Shown: piece by piece, positions 1 to 8,157 of the stretch
Position numbering within the stretch: the stretch's first letter is position 1
Layout: each line of letters begins with the position of its first letter
DNA from: Carnobacterium_A sp049673005
GTDB taxonomy: Bacteria; Bacillota; Bacilli; Lactobacillales; Carnobacteriaceae
Length of the DNA stretch: 17,922 nucleotides
Direction: 5' to 3'
Assembly: GCF_049673005.1 (NCBI RefSeq)
Contig: NZ_JBATXB010000011.1
Span: 1 to 17,922 of the forward strand
Notes under the pieces: model-generated
What the model was told of the DNA's origin: nothing
Databases searched by the model: none
The model's input: the letters and a program-made list of their open reading frames with translations, nothing else
Made by a program: the position numbers and the translations under genes

Positions 1-79
1 CTTTTTTTAGCATAGATTTCGATCACTATCCATGTTAAAATAGGTTAGATATACTATAGAATAGGGGTAAGTAAATTAA

Positions 80-1708
80 ATGATTACAGTATCTAATGTT
101 AGTTTAGAATTCTCTGACCGAAAATTATTTGATGAAGTTAATATTAAATTCATCCCAGGCAATTGCTACGGCTTAATTGGCGCAAACGGAGCAGGAAAAT
201 CAACTTTTTTAAAGATTTTATCTGGTGAGATTGCACCTTCAACAGGAAATATCGCACTTGGACCCGATGAACGCTTAACAACCTTAAAACAAGATCATTA
301 TGGATATGAAGAATATACCGTTTTAGAGACTGTTATTATGGGACACGATCGTTTGTATGAGATTATGAAAGAAAAAGACGCTGTCTACATGAAAGAAGAA
401 TTCACAGATGAAGATGGCATTCGTGCTGCTGAATTAGAAGGCGAATTTGCTGAATTAGATGGTTGGGAAGCTGAACCTCAAGCGGCTGTTTTACTTCAAG
501 GTTTAGGTATTTCAGAAAATCTGCATGACACTAAAATGAGTGAATTATCAGGAGGACAAAAAGTTAAAGTTCTTTTAGCTCAAGCCTTATTTGGTAAGCC
601 TGATGTTCTATTATTAGATGAGCCTACTAATGGACTAGACAAGTTATCTATTGAATGGTTAGAGGAATTTTTAATTAACTTCCCAAATACCGTCATTGTT
701 GTTTCCCATGACCGTCATTTCTTAAATAAAGTTTGTACACATATGGCCGATGTTGACTTTGGTAAAATCAAAGTTTTCGCTGGTAACTATGACTTCTGGT
801 TAGAATCAAGTCAATTAGCTAGTAAATTAGCTGGTGATGCGAATGCTAAAAAAGAAGATCAAATTAAAGAATTGCAAGACTTTATCGCTCGATTCAGTGC
901 TAACGCATCTAAATCTAAACAAGCGACTTCACGTAAAAAAACATTGGAAAAAATCACTTTAGATGACATCCAACCTTCTTCACGTCGTTACCCATTTGTC
1001 GGTTTTTCTCCAGATAGAGAAATCGGAAATGATTTAATTCGTGTTGAAAACATTTCAAAAACAATTGACGGCAAAAAAATATTAAACAATATTAGCTTTG
1101 CTTTAAATAAAGATGATAAAGTTGCTTTTACTAGCATGAACGAAGCAGCTATTACAGTACTTTTCAAAATTATTATGGGTGAAATGGAACCTGATTCAGG
1201 AACTTTCAAGTGGGGAGTTACGACAACTCAAACTTACTTGCCTAAAGATACAACTTCAGAATTTGAACAATCTGATATGACTATTGTGGATTGGTTACGC
1301 CAATTTGCTTCACAAGAAGAAAGTGACAATACTTTCTTACGTAGCTTCCTAGGTCGTATGCTTTTCTCTGGAGAAGATGTTTTGAAAAAAATCGGTGTTC
1401 TTTCCGGTGGTGAAAAAGTTCGTTGTATGTTATCAAAAATGATGTTGAGTAAAGCAAACGTACTCGTCTTAGATGACCCAACAAACCATTTAGATTTAGA
1501 ATCTATCACGGCTTTAAATGATGGTTTAATGACATTTAAAGGCGCTATGTTGTTCTCATCACATGACCACCAATTCGTTCAAACAATTGCAAATCGTATT
1601 ATCGAAATTACTCCTAATGGCGTTGTTGATAGAGCAGACACAACTTATGAAGAGTTCTTAGAGAATAAAACAGTCCAAGAACAAATCAAAGAACTCTATG
1701 CTAAATAA
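80..1708 (+). CDS. ykpA: ABC-F family ATPase, YkpA/YbiT type
   Basis: A soluble protein with two ATP-binding domains and no membrane segment. ABC-F proteins act on the ribosome (translation factors, sometimes antibiotic protection). In the 542-residue product NBD1 has Walker A GANGAGKST at 34-42, signature LSGGQ at 156-160 and Walker B D180/E181, followed by a charged, lysine-rich linker at about 250-320. NBD2 has signature LSGGE at 441-445 and Walker B D465, but its Walker A region (S352-T359) lacks the invariant lysine (I358 in its place) and the catalytic glutamate position is D466. The linker and overall sequence match what I remember of Bacillus YkpA, so a housekeeping role is likelier than dedicated drug resistance. 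The ATG at 80 follows AGGGG at 63-67. A weak extended -10 (TGTTAAAAT, 33-41) lies upstream. It is monocistronic, ending at a strong terminator. The family is sure; the exact role is not known. Confidence 0.93.
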   Translation: MITVSNVSLEFSDRKLFDEVNIKFIPGNCYGLIGANGAGKSTFLKILSGEIAPSTGNIALGPDERLTTLKQDHYGYEEYTVLETVIMGHDRLYEIMKEKDAVYMKEEFTDEDGIRAAELEGEFAELDGWEAEPQAAVLLQGLGISENLHDTKMSELSGGQKVKVLLAQALFGKPDVLLLDEPTNGLDKLSIEWLEEFLINFPNTVIVVSHDRHFLNKVCTHMADVDFGKIKVFAGNYDFWLESSQLASKLAGDANAKKEDQIKELQDFIARFSANASKSKQATSRKKTLEKITLDDIQPSSRRYPFVGFSPDREIGNDLIRVENISKTIDGKKILNNISFALNKDDKVAFTSMNEAAITVLFKIIMGEMEPDSGTFKWGVTTTQTYLPKDTTSEFEQSDMTIVDWLRQFASQEESDNTFLRSFLGRMLFSGEDVLKKIGVLSGGEKVRCMLSKMMLSKANVLVLDDPTNHLDLESITALNDGLMTFKGAMLFSSHDHQFVQTIANRIIEITPNGVVDRADTTYEEFLENKTVQEQIKELYAK

Positions 1709-1720
1709 TCCAATAAAAAA

Positions 1721-1758
1721 ATTCTCGCCAACTATTTATAGTTGGCGAGAATTTTTTT
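1721..1758. terminator. Bidirectional intrinsic terminator
   Basis: A 12-bp perfect stem (1721-1732 with 1741-1752, extendable by 2 bp into the loop) is flanked by A6 on the left and T7 on the right. It can therefore end both the ABC-F transcript (plus) and the converging dbpA transcript (minus). It abuts the dbpA stop codon at 1757-1759. Confidence 0.93.
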
Positions 1759-3211
1759 ATTTATTTGCATTTGCTTTATGAACTTTTAATTGTTTGCCTT
1801 TAATTGTTCTATCTTTCATTTCTTCAATGACTCTTGGTCCTTTACCGTTTAATACTTCAACATAAGTTACGTTTTCTTGAATCGTAATAATCCCAATATC
1901 ATCCGCTTTAATTCCTGGTATATTGGTTAACGTTCCAACAAAGTCAACAGCTCTTAATTTCTTTTTCTTGCCACCATTAAAATAAATCTTTGTGATACCA
2001 CGGTTTAATTCTTTGTTGCGAGCTGTTTTAACAATTAACCGTTCTTGCATTTTTTTCTCAAAAGCTGATTTGTGTGATTGAACAAACCGACTATTTGGTG
2101 GGGTAATTTCTGTAATTTCTTGTTGTGCGTACGCTCTTACTTCCTGCCACCAAGGTCTTTCTTTAGGTGTCACCAATGTTAATGCCGTCCCCGTTTTACC
2201 AGCACGTCCAGTTCTACCTGTCCGATGAATGAAACTCTCTTTTTCAACAGGAACATCATAATTTATGACGTGTGTTACATTATCGATATCAATCCCACGA
2301 GCAGCTACATCGGTTGCCACTAAATAACGGAATTTTCCTTTTCTAAAATCATCCATCACGCTAAAGCGATCTTCTTGGACCATTCCACCATGAATTTTAT
2401 CAATCGTTAATCCAGCTTTATTTAAGAACGTGTACAACTGGTTAACCGCTTCTTGTGTGTTACAAAAAATCATGCAGCTATCTGGATTTTCAACCGTTAA
2501 CAAATCTAAAAGTTGTTCCGGTTTTTTTTCTGGCTCAACTTTTAAATAAGATTGAACAATTTTAGGTTTAGATTGTTCTGTTGCTTCAATTTTAACCGAT
2601 ACTTTGTCAGCTTTCATATAGAAGCTAGCTAGTCGTTCAACTTCAGCTGGCATCGTTGCTGAGAATAATAAGGTTTGGCGTTCTTCAGGCAAAAACTCAA
2701 TAATAGCAGCCATCTGGTCAATAAAGCCCATATTTAACATTTCATCTGCTTCATCAATAACTAAGAAACTTAATTTATCAACTTTAAATGTGCCTTTCTG
2801 TAAATGATCCAATACTCGCCCTGGTGTTCCAACAACAATATGACTTTTTTGTTTTAATTCTGATTTTTGAGTTTCAAAAGAAGCTTTCCCAAAAACAGCT
2901 GTTGCTTTTATTCTCTTTAGTCGACCAATGTTTGTAATGTCTTCTTTCACTTGTAACGCCAGTTCTCTAGTTGGGACTAAAACCAAAGCTTGTGGGCGAT
3001 TTTCTTCCCATATTACGTTCTCACATAGTGGAACGCCATAACTAACCGTTTTCCCACTACCCGTTTGTGACTCAACAATCACGTCTTTTTTAGCTAACGC
3101 TAAAGGTAAAACTTCTTTTTGAACAGCAGTTGGCTTGTAGTAGCGTAAACTTTCTAGTGCTTCAGTTAATTCTTGTCCTATATTAAATTCTTCAAACATA
3201 TTTCTTTTCAT
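1757..3211 (-). CDS. dbpA: DEAD-box ATP-dependent RNA helicase DbpA
   Basis: An ATP-dependent RNA helicase that in DbpA/YxiN proteins is targeted to hairpin 92 of 23S rRNA and helps 50S assembly. Numbered from the start chosen here (484 residues): motif I SQTGSGKT at about 48-55, PTRELA near 80, TPGR near 128, DEAD at 153-156, SAT at 184-186, and HRTGRTGR in the second RecA domain. The last ~75 residues hold the DbpA RNA-binding (RRM-like) domain with the basic stretch NGGKKKK and the motif DFVGT. The longest frame starts at 3226, but that ATG has no ribosome binding site. The second ATG (3211) sits just after GAGTGAGG, which lies inside the longer frame, and the extended -10 is only ~20 bases before the first ATG. 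I therefore start at 3211. It is a monocistronic gene converging on the ABC-F gene. Confidence 0.95.
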   Translation of the reverse strand: MKRNMFEEFNIGQELTEALESLRYYKPTAVQKEVLPLALAKKDVIVESQTGSGKTVSYGVPLCENVIWEENRPQALVLVPTRELALQVKEDITNIGRLKRIKATAVFGKASFETQKSELKQKSHIVVGTPGRVLDHLQKGTFKVDKLSFLVIDEADEMLNMGFIDQMAAIIEFLPEERQTLLFSATMPAEVERLASFYMKADKVSVKIEATEQSKPKIVQSYLKVEPEKKPEQLLDLLTVENPDSCMIFCNTQEAVNQLYTFLNKAGLTIDKIHGGMVQEDRFSVMDDFRKGKFRYLVATDVAARGIDIDNVTHVINYDVPVEKESFIHRTGRTGRAGKTGTALTLVTPKERPWWQEVRAYAQQEITEITPPNSRFVQSHKSAFEKKMQERLIVKTARNKELNRGITKIYFNGGKKKKLRAVDFVGTLTNIPGIKADDIGIITIQENVTYVEVLNGKGPRVIEEMKDRTIKGKQLKVHKANANK

Positions 3212-3242
3212 AATTACCTCACTCATTTGTTTTATTTTTATT

Positions 3243-3251
3243 AGTATAACA
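3243..3251 (-). promoter_or_regulatory. Extended -10 promoter of dbpA
   Basis: On the minus strand TGTTATACT is a TGn-extended -10 (TATACT). The -35 region is poor, as is common with extended -10 promoters. Predicted transcription start is near 3236, giving a ~25-base leader containing the ribosome binding site for the start at 3211. Confidence 0.6.
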
Positions 3252-3536
3252 GGATTTCCGTTTAAATATAGCTTTTTATCAACTAACTTAGTAGTCTCTC
3301 ACAATTAACACGTGTTATTAATCAATTTTCTAAGTAATGCGATCCGTTTCTATTTTCTAAACTCGTTTTTGATTATCTATTCGATTAAATTATAGCACTT
3401 TTTTAACTAAAATAAAAAAAAGCCTCTTTCTGTTTCCTGATTTTTTTACTACATACTGCATACTCTCCAATAAGAAGTTGTTCTTTTTATCCTCTAACTC
3501 CTTAATCCAGGCTGTCTTTTTTCATCTATCCCTCTC
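3252..3536. other. Non-coding spacer with a 12-bp palindrome
   Basis: About 285 AT-rich bases between the dbpA promoter and the next promoter. I see no gene with a ribosome binding site. The only notable structure is a perfect 12-bp palindrome, TAACACGTGTTA at 3306-3317, which could be a protein-binding site. Its partner regulator is unknown. An A-run near 3413-3420 and a T-run near 3440 flank no clear stem. Confidence 0.5.
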
Positions 3537-3544
3537 TTGAACGT

Positions 3545-3572
3545 TTGTTTTTCAGTCTATTTCGAGTATACT
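3545..3572 (+). promoter_or_regulatory. Putative promoter of the glyoxalase II-like gene
   Basis: TTGTTT (3545-3550), a 16-base spacer and TATACT (3567-3572). The start of transcription would be near 3579, ~24 bases before the ATG at 3603. This placement argues against translation from the upstream TTG at 3537, which would lie upstream of the promoter. Confidence 0.5.
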
Positions 3573-3602
3573 AATTTTAAACATGGAATGAGAGGAATCT
3601 TA

Positions 3603-4220
3603 ATGATGACTAAAATTAAACAACTGATTACTGGATCAATTAAAGAGAATTGCTACATTATTTATCAAGATAAAACAGCTTTGATTATCGATCCAGGGGC
3701 TGATTTCCAAAAAATTAAGCAAACCATTGAACAACTACATGTCACACCCATAGCTGTCCTATTAACGCATTGTCATTACGACCATATTGGTGCACTAGAA
3801 GAGATACGCTCAACTTATACTATTCCTGTCTATGTTAGTTCATTAGAAAAAGACTGGTTAATGAGTCCTGTTTTAAACCTTTCAGACTCTCTTTTTAATC
3901 CTATTATCGCTCGACCAGCTGAATATGAATTTGAAATGATGAAAGACTATACCCTTGGTGGATTAGAATTTCGTGTTGTTCCTACTCCCGGTCACTCTCC
4001 TGGTGGCGTTAGTTTTATTTTTTCTGACTTTGTTATCACAGGAGATGCTTTATTTAAAAATAGTATTGGTCGGTCTGACTTGCCCTTTAGTCCTAGCGAT
4101 TTATTACAAGGGATTAACGAACAGCTCTTTACCTTAGCAAATGAGATGCACATTTATCCCGGCCACGGCGAAAGATCTACTATTGGTCAAGAAAAACAAT
4201 TTAACCCATTTTTTAATTAA
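3603..4220 (+). CDS. Metallo-beta-lactamase-fold hydrolase, glyoxalase II-like (YqgX/GloB type)
   Basis: A cytoplasmic metal-dependent hydrolase of 205 residues, close to the ~210 usual for small glyoxalase II-like proteins. Metal ligands are visible: H56-x-H58-x-D60-H61 in THCHYDH, H131 in PGHSPG, D148 in TGDALF and H188 in YPGHGE. The GRSDLP segment near 156-161 and the C-terminal NPFF are typical of this subgroup. Such proteins are annotated as hydroxyacylglutathione hydrolases. The physiological thioester in Gram-positive bacteria without glutathione is often uncertain, so I do not assign a substrate. The longest frame begins at a TTG at 3537, but AGAGGA (3591-3596) is 6 bases before ATG 3603, followed by a second in-frame ATG at 3606. 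I start at 3603. It is followed by a hairpin and then L-asparaginase in the same direction. Confidence 0.9.
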   Translation: MMTKIKQLITGSIKENCYIIYQDKTALIIDPGADFQKIKQTIEQLHVTPIAVLLTHCHYDHIGALEEIRSTYTIPVYVSSLEKDWLMSPVLNLSDSLFNPIIARPAEYEFEMMKDYTLGGLEFRVVPTPGHSPGGVSFIFSDFVITGDALFKNSIGRSDLPFSPSDLLQGINEQLFTLANEMHIYPGHGERSTIGQEKQFNPFFN

Positions 4221-4225
4221 TCATT

Positions 4226-4260
4226 AACCAGAAGTGAAACATTTGATTCCTTCTGGTTTT
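4226..4260 (+). terminator. Intrinsic terminator or partial attenuator between hydrolase and asparaginase
   Basis: A 9-bp stem AACCAGAAG / CTTCTGGTT (4226-4234 with 4250-4258) with a 15-base loop is followed by a T-run to 4262. It ends only ~6 bases before the asparaginase ribosome binding site. I find no promoter between the two, so either some read-through feeds asparaginase or its promoter lies inside the upstream gene. Confidence 0.75.
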
Positions 4261-4283
4261 TTAAAATAAGGAGGAAAATTTAC

Positions 4284-5249
4284 TTGAAAACTATTCTAGT
4301 TTTACATACAGGTGGAACCATCGCCATGAGTGAAGATCAAACCACTGGTAAAGTTCGTCCAAATACAGAAAACCCATTGCAAAAGCATAGTCATTTATTT
4401 GACAAAGAAGCTAATTTGATTGTAGAAGATTTTTTCCAATTGCCTTCTCCTCATATTACTCCTAGAGAAATGCTGACTTTAAAAATCCGAATTGAGCAAG
4501 CTATTCTTTCTCATGAAGCTGATGGGGTTGTTATTACTCATGGAACAGATACTTTAGAAGAAACAGCTTATTTTTTAGATTTAACCTTAAGTCATGCCTT
4601 ACCTATTGTTATTACAGGTGCTATGCGTTCTAGCAATGAAATTGGTTCAGACGGCTTGTACAACTTTCAAAGTGCTGTTTGGGTTGCTTTATCCGATGAA
4701 GCTAAAAATAAAGGTGTTTTAGTCGTCATGAACGATGAAATCCATACAGCTCGTTACGTAACTAAGACACATACGTCAAATGTTGCTACTTTTCAAACAC
4801 CTACTTTTGGACCTATTGGCTTAATTTCTAAAAATGACGTTTTATTTTTTCAAAAACTTATTACAGAAGAAAAATTCACTATCTCTTCTGTTGATAAAAA
4901 GGTCTACGTTCTAAAGGCTTACGCTGGCATGGATGGCACTCTTTTTGAAGCAATAAATAATCCAGAGACAGATGGACTAGTTATTGAAGCGTTAGGTGCT
5001 GGTAATTTACCACCCGCTGTTTTGCCTTCATTGTATCGTATACTAGCTAAAAACATTCCTGTTGTTTTAGTTTCGCGTTCGTTTAATGGGATTGCACAAG
5101 ATGTTTACGACTATCTGGGTGGTGGAAAACAACTACATGAAGCTGGCGTTATTTTTACTAATGGATTGACTGGTCCAAAAGCACGCATTAAATTAATGGT
5201 GGCTTTAGATACCACTAAAGACCCTATAGAAATTGCTCAGTATTTTTAA
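4284..5249 (+). CDS. ansA: L-asparaginase, type I (cytoplasmic)
   Basis: Hydrolyses L-asparagine to aspartate and ammonia. The 321-residue length and lack of a signal peptide fit the cytoplasmic type I form. The first catalytic triad threonine is T12 in HTGGTIA, and the second motif THGTDT at 85-90 supplies T88 and D89. A conserved lysine lies downstream in the segment VTKTHT. The start codon is TTG at 4284, supported by a strong AAGGAGGA at 4268-4275 with ~8 bases spacing, and the product begins directly with the conserved first beta strand. The gene is downstream of a glyoxalase II-like gene and ends at a strong bidirectional terminator. No linked regulator or asparagine transporter is seen. 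The narrow substrate choice (asparagine rather than glutamine) is inferred from the family. Confidence 0.94.
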   Translation: MKTILVLHTGGTIAMSEDQTTGKVRPNTENPLQKHSHLFDKEANLIVEDFFQLPSPHITPREMLTLKIRIEQAILSHEADGVVITHGTDTLEETAYFLDLTLSHALPIVITGAMRSSNEIGSDGLYNFQSAVWVALSDEAKNKGVLVVMNDEIHTARYVTKTHTSNVATFQTPTFGPIGLISKNDVLFFQKLITEEKFTISSVDKKVYVLKAYAGMDGTLFEAINNPETDGLVIEALGAGNLPPAVLPSLYRILAKNIPVVLVSRSFNGIAQDVYDYLGGGKQLHEAGVIFTNGLTGPKARIKLMVALDTTKDPIEIAQYF

Positions 5250-5250
5250 A

Positions 5251-5299
5251 AAAGAAGGTCGAGTTTTCTTGCACGTATGCAGAGAACTCGACCTTCTTT
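5251..5299. terminator. Bidirectional intrinsic terminator between ansA and scrB
   Basis: A 15-bp perfect stem (5251-5265 with 5285-5299) has a small inner TGCA/TGCA hairpin at 5270-5281. The arms begin with A-runs and end with T-runs, so it works in both directions. It serves ansA (plus) and the scrAB operon (minus). Confidence 0.92.
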
Positions 5300-5303
5300 T
5301 TAG

Positions 5304-6686
5304 TTATTTTTTCAGTGTATAAAATGTCACTTCTGGTTCTTTGCCTAGTGTACAAGAATTCATATCCAACGTATTTACTTCTGTAGTTGTAAAGTAGCGT
5401 AAAGAAAAGACTTCTTCTCCATTATTAATAAAAAGTTCTAATGTAGAACTTTCAAGAAATAATTGCATTTGCACTAATGGTTTTTTTAGTGTTACTGCAC
5501 GTGACTCCCTATTACCTGTTAACCAGTTTGTTCGAGTTACCTTTATACGACGAGATTCTTCCTTATAGTCAACGGATACTTCTTTCCTAATTTGAAATTC
5601 AAATGAACCCGCCGTCTTTTCCCAATTTAGTAGAATTTCGTTTTGAACTGTTGGCAATCGGTAAGACTCATTCGCCTTTGCGATTGTTATTCGAGGAGAA
5701 GCTTGCCTTAATCTCTTTAACTCTGTCACTGGCTGTTGGATTAACAATCCATCAGAATAACTTAACTCTCTTGGAATAGTTAAATTATGAACCCATCCGT
5801 CTTGGATAGTTGGGATAGCCGCCTCGACTTCAGGCTCCATCACACCCATCCATCCAAACAGAATGACTCTTGCGTTATTATCTTTAAATGTTTGAGGTGC
5901 GTAAAAATCAAATCCTCTATCTAACTCTTTAAAAGAATGATTATCTGGTTTAAATTTGCCGAATTTGGTAAATTCACCAGTTAGATAACCTGAATGGTAG
6001 ATATTATTAAACTCATCCTTTTTAGACGTTAAGCCTTGCGGAGAAAAGATAAAAACTGATTTATTTTCAAAATGCACTAAATCTGGACACTCCCACATGT
6101 AGCCAAATTCATCTTTCTGATCCATCAAAGAACCCTTACATACCCAATCCGTTAAATTAGTTGAATGATAAATCAATGTGTCCCCTGTTAAATTTTCTTT
6201 TTGAGCACCTAGTATCATCCACCAGTCGTTATTGTCCGTTTGCCATACTTTGGGATCTCTTATATGAGCAGTATATCCAATCGGTTGATGGATAATCGGA
6301 CCTTTTTTCTCAAAATTTATGCCATCTTCTGAAACAGCTAAACACTGGTAACTTTCTCGTTCATTTTTCTCATTTCTAACGTTACCAGTATAAAATAAAT
6401 ACAGTTTATTTTCATAAGAAAGGGCACTACCAGAGTAACAACCGTCTTTATCAAACCAGTCATTTGGTTCTAATGCTACTGGTTGATTCGTCCATTGGAT
6501 CAAGTCTTTTGATGTAACATGGCCCCAACTTTTAGTCGTATGATTTGTTTCATTTTGATTCCATTGGTAAAAGACATGGTATACCCCATTAAACTGAATT
6601 AACCCGTTAGGATCATTTAATAATCCTTTTGGGGGTGTGATGTGGTAATCCAACTCATACTTCCCCATTGTTTTATTCTGTACCAT
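5304..6686 (-). CDS. scrB: Sucrose-6-phosphate hydrolase (GH32)
   Basis: Cleaves intracellular sucrose-6-phosphate, made by the PTS permease encoded just upstream, to glucose-6-phosphate and fructose. GH32 hallmarks are clear in the 460-residue product: NDPNG with nucleophile D25, RDPK with transition-state D144, and ECPD with acid/base E199. These lie in the N-terminal five-bladed propeller, followed by a C-terminal beta-sandwich from about residue 320. There is no signal peptide, as expected for a cytoplasmic phosphosugar enzyme. The longest frame begins with GTG at 6704, whose GTGA overlaps the scrA stop. However, AGGGGA lies between that GTG and an ATG at 6686 with good spacing, so I start at 6686. 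Then scrA and scrB are 14 bases apart and probably translationally coupled. Regulation comes through the promoter and cre site upstream of scrA. Confidence 0.95.
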   Translation of the reverse strand: MVQNKTMGKYELDYHITPPKGLLNDPNGLIQFNGVYHVFYQWNQNETNHTTKSWGHVTSKDLIQWTNQPVALEPNDWFDKDGCYSGSALSYENKLYLFYTGNVRNEKNERESYQCLAVSEDGINFEKKGPIIHQPIGYTAHIRDPKVWQTDNNDWWMILGAQKENLTGDTLIYHSTNLTDWVCKGSLMDQKDEFGYMWECPDLVHFENKSVFIFSPQGLTSKKDEFNNIYHSGYLTGEFTKFGKFKPDNHSFKELDRGFDFYAPQTFKDNNARVILFGWMGVMEPEVEAAIPTIQDGWVHNLTIPRELSYSDGLLIQQPVTELKRLRQASPRITIAKANESYRLPTVQNEILLNWEKTAGSFEFQIRKEVSVDYKEESRRIKVTRTNWLTGNRESRAVTLKKPLVQMQLFLESSTLELFINNGEEVFSLRYFTTTEVNTLDMNSCTLGKEPEVTFYTLKK

Positions 6687-6700
6687 TTTTAAACTTCCCC

Positions 6701-8104
6701 TCACGCTTCTAGTTCATTTTTCATTTTATCGCTATAGCCAAAGAGGTAGGTTAAGGCAAAAGCTACTGAAATCGCGATTATATTTGTCAATAGATACCAG
6801 ATAATTTGGCTGTTTAAATACAACAACGTTCCTGGGATAACAGTCACAGCCATACCTGAGGCTTCCAGTCCCATAATATTTCCAAAGAAACCACCTGCTG
6901 CTCCACCAACTAGTCCGAAGATAAATGGCTTAACGTATCTTAAGTTTACGCCGAAAACAGCTGGTTCAGTGATACCTAAAAAGGCAGATAATGTAGATGG
7001 ATAAGCTAATGCTTTCAATTTCTTAGATTTCGTTTTCATTGCTACTGCTAAAGAGGCTCCACCTTGAGCAGCCACACTAGCTGTAATAATACCGTTATAA
7101 GGGTTTACTCCAGTGTTTGCTAATAACTGAATTTCAAGGAAATTAAATAAATGGTGAATACCGGTTACGACAATAATTTGATTTAACCCACCAATGACTA
7201 AACCAGCTAGACCAAATGGCAAACCTAATGCCCAAACGGTAGCGTTCAATACAACTTCTTCTAAAGAGTGAAAAACAGGACCAATCAAAAATAGCGATAA
7301 AATACTCATAATCAATAAGGTTAAAAATGGTGTAAGCAATAAATCTAAATACTCTGGAACACGTTTGCGTATCCATCGTTCTAGTTTAGCTCCTGCAAAA
7401 CCAGCAATAAAGGCCGGTAGAACCGTTCCTTGATAACCAACTACAGGAATGAAGCCAAACATCGTGATTGGATCAGCAGTCCCGCCCGCAACGGCGTATG
7501 CGTTAGGAAGAGCTGGGTTAACTAGCATCAAACCCAACACAATTCCAATAACAGGAGATCCACCAAATACCTTGAATGATGACCATGCTACTAATGCTGG
7601 TAAAAACGCAAAGGCTGTATCCGTTAAAACTTGTGTATACAATAAAAAGTTCGCACTAATATCTGCTGGCACTAAACCAAAAACGGCTAGCACTTGCTCT
7701 TGTGTTAATAAACCACGTAATCCCATAAATAATCCGGTTGCAACTAAAACTGGAATGATTGGTACAAAAACATCTCCAAATGTCCGAATCATCCGTTGAA
7801 AGATATTTCCTTGTTTTTTGGCTTCCTGTTTCATATCTCCAGTTGAGCTGCCAGGAGTTCCTAAAGCCATCACTTCTTCATATATTTTATTAACGGTACC
7901 GGTTCCGAAAATGATTTGGAATTGCCCTGAGTTATAGAAAGCTCCTTTTACTTTATCAATGTTTTCTACTGCTTCCTTATCGATGTTTTCTTCTTTATTT
8001 ACCATAATTCGTAAACGAGTAGCGCAATGAGCGACCGATTGAATATTTTCATTTCCCCCAACCGCCTCAATGACCTCTTTAGCAATTCTTTGGTTCTCTG
8101 ACAT
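6701..8104 (-). CDS. scrA: PTS sucrose-specific EIIBC permease
   Basis: Membrane permease that takes up sucrose and phosphorylates it to sucrose-6-phosphate. The 467-residue protein has an N-terminal EIIB domain (about 1-85) with phosphorylated cysteine C27 in AHCATRLRI, then a hydrophobic EIIC domain (about 105-460) with many membrane segments. The conserved GITEP loop (in GITEPAVFGVNLR) lies about two thirds along. There is no EIIA domain after EIIC; the protein stops soon after the last membrane segment. Phosphate must therefore come from an EIIA elsewhere, as known for Bacillus SacP. Sucrose is inferred from linkage to scrB, a ScrR-type repressor and the GAACCGGTTC operator. AGAGGAGG precedes the ATG at 8104. 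It is the first gene of the scrA-scrB operon. Trehalose or another glucoside is the main alternative substrate but fits the neighbours less well. Confidence 0.92.
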   Translation of the reverse strand: MSENQRIAKEVIEAVGGNENIQSVAHCATRLRIMVNKEENIDKEAVENIDKVKGAFYNSGQFQIIFGTGTVNKIYEEVMALGTPGSSTGDMKQEAKKQGNIFQRMIRTFGDVFVPIIPVLVATGLFMGLRGLLTQEQVLAVFGLVPADISANFLLYTQVLTDTAFAFLPALVAWSSFKVFGGSPVIGIVLGLMLVNPALPNAYAVAGGTADPITMFGFIPVVGYQGTVLPAFIAGFAGAKLERWIRKRVPEYLDLLLTPFLTLLIMSILSLFLIGPVFHSLEEVVLNATVWALGLPFGLAGLVIGGLNQIIVVTGIHHLFNFLEIQLLANTGVNPYNGIITASVAAQGGASLAVAMKTKSKKLKALAYPSTLSAFLGITEPAVFGVNLRYVKPFIFGLVGGAAGGFFGNIMGLEASGMAVTVIPGTLLYLNSQIIWYLLTNIIAISVAFALTYLFGYSDKMKNELEA

Positions 8105-8140
8105 TTTTATTTCCTCCTCTTTATTGGTTCACTAAATACG

Positions 8141-8150
8141 GAACCGGTTC
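8141..8150 (-). promoter_or_regulatory. Putative ScrR operator
   Basis: A perfect 10-bp palindrome, GAACCGGTTC, with the central CG step typical of LacI-family sites. It lies just downstream of the -10, at about +1 to +11, ideally placed to block scrA transcription. The linked repressor is encoded at 8283-9269. Binding by it is inferred, not shown. Confidence 0.75.
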
Positions 8151-8157
8151 TATTTAT

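Noticed and set aside
988..1509. Three minus-strand frames inside the ABC-F gene
   Set aside because: They overlap conserved NBD2 coding sequence, have no recognisable domain and no upstream ribosome binding site.
3537..3602. TTG start giving 22 extra residues on the glyoxalase II-like protein
   Set aside because: No ribosome binding site; it lies upstream of the predicted -10 (3567-3572), and the extra residues match no part of the family.
7143..7376. 77-codon frame on the same strand as scrA in another frame
   Set aside because: It is a shadow of the hydrophobic EIIC sequence in a shifted frame; EIIC is continuous and intact, so there is no frameshift.
7449..7799. 116-codon open frame antisense to scrA
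   Set aside because: It lies wholly inside the EIIC coding region, reads low-complexity residues with no family motif, and has no ribosome binding site. It is a by-product of the codon pattern on the other strand.
7895..7908. ACCGGTTCC inside scrA as a second ScrR operator
   Set aside because: Only half of the palindrome matches and it encodes part of the EIIB domain; a chance codon match is enough to explain it.
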